In this document: piece after piece, positions 1 to 5,712 of the stretch
Layout of the letters: the number at the start of each line of letters is the position of its first letter
Position numbering within the stretch: position 1 is the stretch's first letter
Position numbers and translations under genes: made by a program
Source of the DNA: Flavobacteriaceae bacterium
GTDB taxonomy: Bacteria; Bacteroidota; Bacteroidia; Flavobacteriales; Flavobacteriaceae
Direction of reading: 5' to 3'
NCBI GenBank assembly: GCA_008081175.1
Contig: VMCW01000045.1
Span: forward strand, 1 to 8,111
Length of the DNA: 8,111 bases
Notes under the pieces: model-generated
Database searches by the model: none
The model's input: only the letters and a program-made list of their open reading frames with translations
Told to the model about the DNA's origin: nothing

Positions 1-1
1 A

Positions 2-178
2 GAAAAACAAGATATTTTTCACCTATTGGATTGCAGCCCAAAATTGCTTTCTGCAAAAGCACATCGTCCGGCTTATGGAGGTGATGGAGACTATTTTTCA
101 AAACCTTCTGAAGACGATATCTTTGAAGCCGTTTATAAAATCATGAACGAGTCGAATCCAAAAGACTTCCCCCTTTAG
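2..178 (+). CDS. C-terminal fragment of an unidentified protein (5' end outside window)
   Basis: An open frame runs from the window edge to a TAG stop at 176-178, giving 58 visible codons. The residues read like a normal soluble protein: charged and aromatic, with a Gly/Asp-rich turn (YGGDGDYFSKP, about residues 27-37 of the fragment), then an amphipathic helix (EDDIFEAVYKIMNE) and the ending PKDFPL. I see no transmembrane segment, sorting signal or catalytic motif, and I do not recognise the family. Codon use and base composition match the neighbouring genes, so it is probably a real native gene rather than read-through. It converges with holA, with only 8 bp between the two stop codons, so any terminator for either gene must lie inside the other. 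Coding status is fairly secure; function is unknown from this fragment. Confidence 0.7.
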   Translation, partial: EKQDIFHLLDCSPKLLSAKAHRPAYGGDGDYFSKPSEDDIFEAVYKIMNESNPKDFPL

Positions 179-186
179 CCCATAAT

Positions 187-1182
187 CTACAGCGTAAAGA
201 GTTTTAATAAAAGTTCTTCCAACACTTCCTTGTGACCTTTAGCTCCTGCATCTACCCCTTTGCTTTTTAAATCTGCTTCAAACACATATTCCATTGCTTG
301 TGTAAGTTGTTTCATGTTGAAACGCTGAGCTGCAACTTGATATTCTTTCATAAAATAAGGACTGATTCCCAAGCGTTTTGGATCACTCCCCACTCCTTTT
401 AACAGCAATAATTTTTGAAAATAAGTATGTAGGGTTGCAAGCGTGAGTACAATTGGGTGTTCTTTTGGGTTTTGATTAAAATATTGAATGATTTGAAAGG
501 CTTTAGAAAAATGCCCCAAACCAATTGCTTTTTGCAATTCAAAACTATTGAAAGACTTGCTGATGCCAATATGCTTTTCGATATGCTCTTGTGTCACTGT
601 TTCTCCCGCTGCTACTACAACTTTTAATTTATTTAACTCACTGTCAAGTGTGCTCAAATTCGCTCCTATAGCATTTGCGAGAAGTTCTATTGCTATTGGA
701 GATATGTCTAGCTTTTTGATTCTTGCCTGCTCGCGTATCCAAGGGGCCAACTGGTTGTCATATAGAGGGAGGACCGTAAGAATTTCTCCTGTTTTTTCAA
801 CGGCTTTGTAAAGCTTCTTTCTTTTGTCAAAAGCTTTATTCTTGTAGCAAAGAACAACAATCGATTGATTCATAGGTTGTGCAGCATATTGTGCCAAAGC
901 ATCAAACTCAGAGGGATTCATAAACTGGGCCTCTTTTATTACCAATAGATTGTATGAGGACAACATTGGGAATCTTTTTGCAGCTTCAATAATATCAGAA
1001 GCTAGTGCTTCTTTACCGTAAAATTGAGCAAAATCAAAATCCCTTGAGGCTTCATCTACTAATTGGCTAATCAACGTATCGCATATAGCATCAATAAAAA
1101 AGGGCTCTGTTCCCGACAAGAGATAAAATGGGGAATAGTCTCCCTTTTTAATTTTGGATAGTAGCGTAGTAAACGCTTGCAT
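187..1182 (-). CDS. holA: DNA polymerase III subunit delta
   Basis: This 331-aa protein is the delta subunit of the replicative polymerase clamp loader. It opens the sliding clamp (DnaN) and works with delta' and the DnaX ATPase in the cytoplasm. The N-terminus carries the family signature: a short helix, then PFYLLSGTEPFF at about residues 18-29. This replaces the Walker A loop of related AAA+ proteins and lacks the GKT needed for ATP binding, as expected for delta. It is followed by the RFPMLSSYNLLVIKEA stretch (about 70-85), typical of HolA. The middle has the helical domain with the SxSFNSFELQKAIG segment near 209-222, and the C-terminal helical collar domain follows. Length fits the family (roughly 330-345 aa). 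The start is ATG at 1182-1180, with no Shine-Dalgarno. It is divergent from the PD-(D/E)XK gene with 27 bp between start codons, so its promoter probably lies inside that gene. Confidence 0.95.
   Translation of the reverse strand: MQAFTTLLSKIKKGDYSPFYLLSGTEPFFIDAICDTLISQLVDEASRDFDFAQFYGKEALASDIIEAAKRFPMLSSYNLLVIKEAQFMNPSEFDALAQYAAQPMNQSIVVLCYKNKAFDKRKKLYKAVEKTGEILTVLPLYDNQLAPWIREQARIKKLDISPIAIELLANAIGANLSTLDSELNKLKVVVAAGETVTQEHIEKHIGISKSFNSFELQKAIGLGHFSKAFQIIQYFNQNPKEHPIVLTLATLHTYFQKLLLLKGVGSDPKRLGISPYFMKEYQVAAQRFNMKQLTQAMEYVFEADLKSKGVDAGAKGHKEVLEELLLKLFTL
1149..1156 (+). promoter_or_regulatory. Candidate Bacteroidota -7 element for the PD-(D/E)XK gene
   Basis: The octamer TAATTTTG matches the Bacteroidota sigma-ABfr -7 consensus TAnnTTTG. 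It lies 53 nt before the chosen ATG at 1210, inside the 5' part of holA on the opposite strand. No TTTG-type -33 element is seen at the expected distance. In AT-rich DNA such octamers also occur by chance, so this is only a candidate. Confidence 0.25.
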
Positions 1183-1209
1183 TTTAAAAATTTATTGCAC
1201 TTTTACAGT

Positions 1210-1659
1210 ATGGAGAAACTAAATTTTCCAAACTATGAACTGAGGCTCAAAAATAAGGAAAATAAACCCTTTATCTTTGATAGAATCCGTAAAAAGTGGT
1301 TGCGTTGCACACCAGAAGAATGGGTTAGAACACATTGCATCAATTACTTGATTGAAACCAAAGGATATCCTGCTTCATGGATGCGGGTCGAGCAAGAACT
1401 CCTTGTTTACGGCACAAAGAAGCGTTTTGACATCGTCGTTACAGATGCTCTTTTAAATCCCTTTATATTAGTTGAATGCAAAGCCCCAACAGTTGCAATA
1501 AATCAAAGTACGTTGGAGCAAATCTCACGCTATAACCTGGAACTTAATTGCCCTTTTTTGATGATGAGCAATGGCTTGAATCATTATTTTTGTTCCATGG
1601 ACAAAGAACAAAATCGAATTTCATTTATAGAATCCTTGCCCAATTACACAAAAAAATGA
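1210..1659 (+). CDS. Small PD-(D/E)XK nuclease-fold protein (HsdR N-terminal-like domain)
   Basis: This 149-aa protein resembles the free-standing 'type I restriction enzyme R protein N-terminal' domain (HSDR_N_2-like). The nuclease core is visible: an N-terminal helix with PEEWVR (35-40), then RFDIVV with Asp74, then FILVECKAP with Glu89 and Lys91. That gives a D...ExK triad, followed by a helix containing Gln105 (TLEQISRYN), a common accessory residue in this fold. It has no helicase motor, DNA-specificity subunit or methyltransferase, so it is not a working restriction system by itself. Substrate and role are unknown; it could be a nuclease or only a nucleic-acid-binding relic. An in-frame TTG at 1177 would add 11 residues, but it overlaps the holA start, so the ATG at 1210 is preferred. 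The last base pair of its frame is shared with the glycosyltransferase start (ATGA), which suggests translational coupling. Confidence 0.8.
   Translation: MEKLNFPNYELRLKNKENKPFIFDRIRKKWLRCTPEEWVRTHCINYLIETKGYPASWMRVEQELLVYGTKKRFDIVVTDALLNPFILVECKAPTVAINQSTLEQISRYNLELNCPFLMMSNGLNHYFCSMDKEQNRISFIESLPNYTKK
1248..1255 (-). promoter_or_regulatory. Candidate Bacteroidota -7 element for holA
   Basis: Read on the minus strand this is TATTTTTG, a full match to TAnnTTTG. It is 65 nt upstream of the holA ATG, within the start of the divergent PD-(D/E)XK gene. No convincing -33 TTTG is present. With only 27 bp between the two start codons, both promoters are expected to lie inside the opposite gene, which makes the position plausible. 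A chance match remains possible. Confidence 0.25.
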
Positions 1660-2660
1660 AGTCTATAGCTTTAGTGATTTTAAACTACAATGGCATTGAA
1701 TTGCTTAAAAAATTCATTGATATTGTAATTTCCAATAGCCCACAAGCAGATGTAGTCATGGTTGATAATTGTTCAACAGATGAATCTGTCGACTGGTTCA
1801 AGTTAAATTACCCCGAACTGCAATGTATAGAATTAGATCAAAATTATGGATATGCAGGAGGGTACAATGAGGGCCTTAAACAGGTTAAGCATCCTTATTA
1901 TGCCTTGTTAAATTCCGATTTATGTGTTACTGAAAATTGGCTTATACCCCTACTAGAATTGTTTTCAAAAGAAAAAGAGATTGCCATCTTACAACCGCAT
2001 ATTCTTGACTACAAAAAAAAAGATCATTTTGAATATGCCGGTGCTGCAGGAGGGTATATAGATCAATACGGAATCCCTTTTTGTAGAGGTCGCATTTTGA
2101 ATACTTTAGAAAAGGATGTGGGTCAATACGACAGGATTACGGACGTTTTTTGGGCTAGTGGTGCCTGTTTTTTGATTCGCAATGAAGTCTTTTGGAAATT
2201 AGGAGGTTTTGATACTGATTTTTTTGCTCACCAAGAAGAAATAGATCTTTGCTGGAGAGCATACAACACAGGCTATAGAGTATGTTCTGTTGGTGAATCC
2301 AAAGTATATCATATAGGAGGTGGCACGTTAGCTCACTCCAGTAAAAAAGTATACTTAAATCACCGGAATTCGTTGTACATGCTCACAAAAAATATCCCAG
2401 ACAATATTCGAAATAAAATTTTATTCAAAAAGCTACTCCTCGACGGCCTCATAGGAATAAACTACATGCTAACTTTAAATTTTTCAAATACTTGGGCAAT
2501 ATTAAAAGCTCATTTTGCGTTTTACAAAAACTATCCAAAAATGCTAGCCAAAAATCATGGTGCTTCTAAAAGAAGGAATTATTTCTATAGAAAATCTATT
2601 TTGATGGATTATTTTGTAAGAAAAGTTAGATTTTTCGGACAATTAGAACAAAAAATTTAA
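1656..2660 (+). CDS. Glycosyltransferase family 2 protein (WbbL/rhamnosyltransferase-like)
   Basis: This 334-aa cytoplasmic or membrane-associated GT-A fold glycosyltransferase should move a sugar from a nucleotide donor onto a growing surface glycan. The nucleotide-binding region starts at once (ALVILNYNG, 5-13), followed by VMVDNCSTDES (34-44) with Asp37 and the NYGYAGGYNEG stretch (63-73). The metal-binding DXD position is the variant NSDL (86-89), with Asp88. The acceptor and catalytic-base region is WASGACFLIR (166-175), then GGFDTDFFAHQEEIDLCWR (183-201), the ED-type motif of this subfamily, and VYHIGGGTL (217-225) with His219. The basic, hydrophobic C-terminal part (about 255-330) may form a membrane-surface helix bundle; no clear transmembrane segment is seen. 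The ATG overlaps the previous TGA as ATGA; a longer upstream reading to 1548 lies inside the preceding gene and is not used. Donor and acceptor cannot be told from sequence. It is not in a visible polysaccharide cluster. Confidence 0.92.
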   Translation: MKSIALVILNYNGIELLKKFIDIVISNSPQADVVMVDNCSTDESVDWFKLNYPELQCIELDQNYGYAGGYNEGLKQVKHPYYALLNSDLCVTENWLIPLLELFSKEKEIAILQPHILDYKKKDHFEYAGAAGGYIDQYGIPFCRGRILNTLEKDVGQYDRITDVFWASGACFLIRNEVFWKLGGFDTDFFAHQEEIDLCWRAYNTGYRVCSVGESKVYHIGGGTLAHSSKKVYLNHRNSLYMLTKNIPDNIRNKILFKKLLLDGLIGINYMLTLNFSNTWAILKAHFAFYKNYPKMLAKNHGASKRRNYFYRKSILMDYFVRKVRFFGQLEQKI

Positions 2661-2671
2661 AATAAAATCAT

Positions 2672-2679
2672 TTAATTTG
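2672..2679 (+). promoter_or_regulatory. Weak candidate -7 element for the OmpA-family lipoprotein gene
   Basis: TTAATTTG differs from the TAnnTTTG consensus at one position and ends 29 nt before the ATG at 2709. It lies in the 48-bp AT-rich gap after the glycosyltransferase stop. No -33 element is evident. A separate promoter here makes sense because the gene is the likely end of a transcription unit and its product type is usually abundant, but the site is speculative. Confidence 0.2.
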
Positions 2680-2708
2680 TATAACTAAAAAATTTAATCA
2701 AACTCATT

Positions 2709-3560
2709 ATGAAAAAAGCAGTCGCTTTATTAGTATCAGGAATTTTATTGTCATCTTGTGTTTCTCAAAAGAAATTCACAGAGTTAGAGGAGTTGCAACA
2801 AAACACAAAAAACCTTTTGGACTCTACTACGGTAAAATTAAACAGCTGTAGTGAAGAAAAGGAAGCAGCACTTGCTCAACTAGCTACTCTTACTGAGCAA
2901 AATAATTTCTTAAGAGCAAACAACCAAGATCTCATCAACAATATAGGTAACCTCACTACACTTTCTAAAAAAGGAGCAGAAAACTTAGAAATGTCTCTTG
3001 AAAGTATGAAAGAAAAAGACATCCGTATTCAAAGAATGCAAGATGCCGTTACCAAGAAGGATTCTGTAACACTCGCTTTAGTAACTAGCCTTAAAGGTGT
3101 TCTAGGAAACCTAAGTGACGAAGACATTGAAATTAATGTTGATAAAGGTGTAGTTTATGTTTCTATCTCCGACAAACTATTGTTTAGAAGTGGAAGTTAC
3201 ACTGTGACTCAACGTGCAAAAGAAGTCCTTGGAAAAGTTGCTACAGTTGTTAACGACAAGCCAGAGCTTGAATTTATGGTAGAAGGTCACACAGACAATG
3301 TGCCAATCAAAATTTCTGGAGTAGAAGATAACTGGGAACTTTCTGTAAAACGCGCTACCGCGGTTGTCCGTATTCTTGAAAAAGACTTTGGAGTGAATCC
3401 AGCTAGAATGACTGCTGCTGGTAGAAGTTACTACCTCCCTGTCGCTGATAATGACACAGCAGCAAATCGCGCTAAAAACAGAAGAACACGAATTGTGGTA
3501 CTTCCTAAATTAGATCAATTCTATGATTTAATTGATAAAGGTATGAGCGCTGCTCAATAA
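2709..3560 (+). CDS. OmpA-family outer-membrane lipoprotein with coiled-coil spacer
   Basis: This 283-aa protein probably links the outer membrane to peptidoglycan. The N-terminus is a lipoprotein signal: MKK, a hydrophobic stretch, and the lipobox LSSC with Cys17 as the lipidation site. Residues about 22-115 are rich in Glu, Lys, Gln, Asn and Leu with heptad-like spacing, so they likely form a long periplasmic coiled coil. The C-terminal OmpA/MotB domain spans about 140-266: FRSGSYTVTQRA (159-170), VEGHTDNVP (191-199), NWELSVKRA (208-216) and NRRTRI (257-262). Asp196 and Arg215 match the pair that contacts diaminopimelate in E. coli OmpA. There is no beta-barrel, so it is Pal-like in principle but with a much longer spacer. 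The ATG at 2709 is chosen because it gives a complete signal peptide. It is followed by a strong terminator and is probably transcribed well. Confidence 0.93.
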   Translation: MKKAVALLVSGILLSSCVSQKKFTELEELQQNTKNLLDSTTVKLNSCSEEKEAALAQLATLTEQNNFLRANNQDLINNIGNLTTLSKKGAENLEMSLESMKEKDIRIQRMQDAVTKKDSVTLALVTSLKGVLGNLSDEDIEINVDKGVVYVSISDKLLFRSGSYTVTQRAKEVLGKVATVVNDKPELEFMVEGHTDNVPIKISGVEDNWELSVKRATAVVRILEKDFGVNPARMTAAGRSYYLPVADNDTAANRAKNRRTRIVVLPKLDQFYDLIDKGMSAAQ

Positions 3561-3580
3561 AACTCTTATCTAAACCTTCT

Positions 3581-3610
3581 AAAAAGGCTTCCCGATGGAA
3601 GCCTTTTTTT
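3581..3610 (+). terminator. Strong intrinsic terminator after the OmpA-family gene
   Basis: GGCTTCC (3586-3592), a CGAT loop (3593-3596) and GGAAGCC (3597-3603) form a perfect GC-containing stem. Flanking A5 (3581-3585) and T5 (3604-3608) extend it to 12 bp, and the T tract runs on to 3610. It begins 20 bp after the OmpA stop. The A/T flanks make it usable on both strands, but no leftward gene lies close on the right, so its main role is to end the OmpA transcript and insulate the next cluster. Confidence 0.93.
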
Positions 3611-3655
3611 ATAGGATAAAATAGAAACACACTCATTTTATCATTCCTTATAATG

Positions 3656-3663
3656 TATTTTTG
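3656..3663 (+). promoter_or_regulatory. Candidate Bacteroidota -7 element, giving a near-leaderless yggS-type transcript
   Basis: TATTTTTG is a full match to TAnnTTTG and lies in the 59-bp stretch between the terminator and the next gene, where a promoter is required. It ends only 6 nt before the ATG at 3670, so transcription from it would start at or within a few bases of the start codon. No clear TTTG -33 box is seen 17-23 nt upstream. Its location makes it the best promoter candidate of the window. Confidence 0.45.
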
Positions 3664-3669
3664 TAGTCT

Positions 3670-4308
3670 ATGGGAATTCGGGAAAATCTAAAACGATTAA
3701 AGGAAGACTTACCACAACAAGTGGAACTTATCGCAGTATCTAAAACAAAACCAATTAGTGATTTACTGGAGGCGTATGATGCTGGACAAAGAGCATTTGG
3801 AGAAAATAAAATTCAGGAAATGGTCACCAAATGGGAACAAATGCCTAAAGACATACAATGGCATATGATAGGCCATGTACAAAGCAATAAGGTCAAATAT
3901 ATGGCTCCATTTGTTCATACTATTCATGCTGTGGACAGTATTAAACTTCTTAAGGAAATTCAAAAACAAGCCGCTAGAAACGAGCGTATAATCAACTGCC
4001 TTATACAAATTCGGATTGCCAAAGAAGAAACAAAATTCGGTCTTGATGCTTCAGAACTAGATTCACTTCTCAGCCAAGGAAAAGAAATGCCAAATATTGT
4101 GATTAAAGGACTGATGGGTATGGCAACTTTTACAGAGGATCAAAGCCAAATACGATCTGAATTCAAAAACTTAGCGGATCTCTATAGAAAATACAGCTCA
4201 TTTGAAGTGCTTTCTATGGGCATGAGTGGAGACTATGACATCGCCATTGAAGAAGGATCCACAAGCATACGTGTAGGAAGTAAAATATTTGGAGAACGAA
4301 ATTATTAA
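3670..4308 (+). CDS. yggS: YggS/PLPBP family pyridoxal phosphate homeostasis protein
   Basis: This 212-aa cytoplasmic protein belongs to the YggS/PROSC family, which binds pyridoxal 5'-phosphate without known enzyme activity and buffers PLP and amino-acid pools. The fold is that of the N-terminal barrel of alanine racemase, without the second domain. The PLP lysine is Lys25 in IAVSKTKP (21-28). Other family segments are AFGENKIQEM (42-51), WHMIGHVQSNKVKYM (64-78), the TKFGLD stretch (about 121-126), KGLMGMATF, and SMGMSGDYDIAIEEGSTSIRVG (182-203), whose Ser/Gly loop holds the phosphate. The length is slightly below E. coli YggS (234 aa), as in other Bacteroidota. The ATG at 3670 starts the conserved MxIRENL opening, so it is the right start despite sitting 6 nt after a promoter-like box. 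It is 2 nt from the next gene, so co-transcription is likely. Confidence 0.95.
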   Translation: MGIRENLKRLKEDLPQQVELIAVSKTKPISDLLEAYDAGQRAFGENKIQEMVTKWEQMPKDIQWHMIGHVQSNKVKYMAPFVHTIHAVDSIKLLKEIQKQAARNERIINCLIQIRIAKEETKFGLDASELDSLLSQGKEMPNIVIKGLMGMATFTEDQSQIRSEFKNLADLYRKYSSFEVLSMGMSGDYDIAIEEGSTSIRVGSKIFGERNY

Positions 4309-4310
4309 GT

Positions 4311-5678
4311 ATGTACGCCATACTGGATATTGAGACTACCGGAGGGAACTACGACGAAGAGGGAATTACAGAAATTGCAATTTATCGCTACGACGGCATA
4401 CAGATAATAGATCAATTCTGCAGTTTAATCAACCCTCAAAAAGCCATCCAGCCATTCGTAGTTAAATTGACTGGCATTAATGAAAACATGCTTCGAAATG
4501 CCCCTAAATTTTATGAAGTAGCTAAACGAATTGTAGAAATAACTGAGGACTGCGTACTCGTTGCACATAATGCGGCTTTTGACTACCGTATTTTACAAAC
4601 AGAGTTTAGAAGGCTTGGATTTTCTTTTGAACGTAAAACAATTTGTACTGTCAATTTATCACAAGTATTACTCCCCGAACAACCAGCTTTTTCTTTAGGA
4701 AAATTAATACGAAATTTAGGTATTCCCTTTTCCGATCAACACCGGGCACATGGTGACGCAAAGGCTACACTCAAACTTTTTGAACTCTTACTAGAAAAAG
4801 ATTCCGAAAAAAAAATCATCAAGGAACATACGCAATCTCTAGAGCCTAATAAAACCCCCTCTCGATTTTTAAAAATAATAGACAAACTTCCTTCTGAAAT
4901 GGGGGTCTATTATATACATAATCAGGAGCATGAAATCATTTATATCGGTAAAAGTAATAATGTAAAAAAAAGAGTGTTAAGCCACCTCACAGGAAAGCAA
5001 AAAAAGGCTGTTGCTTTGCAAAATGAGGTTGCTGAAGTTACTTACTCTTTAACTGGAGGTGAACTTGTGACACTGCTCAAAGAACAAAATGAAATTAAAG
5101 CAGTGGCCCCTACCTACAATCATTCAATGAAATTTAGAATGTTTCCAATGGGAATCCGACTACTTTATGACAGCCCCTACCCCAAACTAATTCTTGAACA
5201 AATAAAAAAAGAACACAATTATCTAAGCGTCTATAAGAATAAAAAAGCTGCCAAAGCTGCTGTATTTAGATGGATGGACCAATTCGGGATTTGCATGCAA
5301 AAAACCAGCCTCATGCACAGCGAACAAGCCTGTTTTAATAGCACTATAGGAAAGTGCGATGGAGCATGTACAGGAAAAGAAATGCCTGAAGATTACATCA
5401 AAAAAGTGGAAGCCTTAATTGAATCAATGACGTATCCCTACCCTGACTTTCTTTTTATTGAAAAAGGAAGGAAAAACGGAGAAAAAGCATTCATTTATGT
5501 AGCAAATGAGCAATTAATGGGCTATGGTTATTTTGAACTTAATCACCAAATTAAATCTACAACTAAATTACAATCCAGACTGATTCCAATTCAAGACAAC
5601 CCCGATACCAAAAAATTAATTAATAGCTTTATAAGTAGAAAGAAATATTTGAAGTTAATACCTTTACAAAAAACATAA
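4311..5678 (+). CDS. DEDDh exonuclease / GIY-YIG (Cho/UvrC-N-like) endonuclease fusion
   Basis: This 455-aa protein joins two nucleases. Residues 1-165 are a DnaQ-type 3'-5' exonuclease with a full DEDDh set: Asp6 and Glu8 (LDIETTG), Asp91 (AHNAAFD), and His144 and Asp149 (HRAHGD). Residues about 190-275 are a GIY-YIG domain: GVYYI (198-202), IIYIGKS (209-215), Arg221, Glu258 (LLKEQNEIK) and Asn270, matching the UvrC N-terminal catalytic core. Cys328, Cys341, Cys349 and Cys353 follow with spacing like the UvrC Fe-S cysteines (CFNSTIGKCDGAC compares with UvrC CxxxxIGRCxxPC). The UvrC C-terminal RNase H-like nuclease, UVR domain and HhH motifs are absent, so the rear half resembles E. coli Cho. 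Similar DnaQ-Cho fusions are known in mycobacteria and other groups. A DNA-repair or damage-processing role is inferred. It is often auto-annotated as Pol III epsilon, which is probably wrong. It lies 2 nt after the yggS stop. Confidence 0.92.
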   Translation: MYAILDIETTGGNYDEEGITEIAIYRYDGIQIIDQFCSLINPQKAIQPFVVKLTGINENMLRNAPKFYEVAKRIVEITEDCVLVAHNAAFDYRILQTEFRRLGFSFERKTICTVNLSQVLLPEQPAFSLGKLIRNLGIPFSDQHRAHGDAKATLKLFELLLEKDSEKKIIKEHTQSLEPNKTPSRFLKIIDKLPSEMGVYYIHNQEHEIIYIGKSNNVKKRVLSHLTGKQKKAVALQNEVAEVTYSLTGGELVTLLKEQNEIKAVAPTYNHSMKFRMFPMGIRLLYDSPYPKLILEQIKKEHNYLSVYKNKKAAKAAVFRWMDQFGICMQKTSLMHSEQACFNSTIGKCDGACTGKEMPEDYIKKVEALIESMTYPYPDFLFIEKGRKNGEKAFIYVANEQLMGYGYFELNHQIKSTTKLQSRLIPIQDNPDTKKLINSFISRKKYLKLIPLQKT

Positions 5679-5712
5679 TTTATCCTAAATCCATTTTACC
5701 AAGAACCTTCTT

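Noticed and set aside
548..811. Open frame of 87 codons on the + strand inside holA
   Set aside because: It is antisense to a well-supported holA; its Ser/Cys/Ala-rich, low-information translation has no recognisable motif and no start context.
1177..1209. Upstream TTG start that would lengthen the PD-(D/E)XK protein by 11 residues
   Set aside because: It overlaps the holA start codon and a better ATG lies at 1210 followed directly by family-like sequence.
1548..1655. Upstream in-frame extension of the glycosyltransferase by 36 residues
   Set aside because: It lies inside the preceding gene; the GT-A fold begins right at the ATG at 1656, which also forms a typical ATGA overlap.
3763..4008. 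Open frame of 81 codons on the - strand inside the yggS-type gene
   Set aside because: Antisense shadow of a conserved gene; no family signature.
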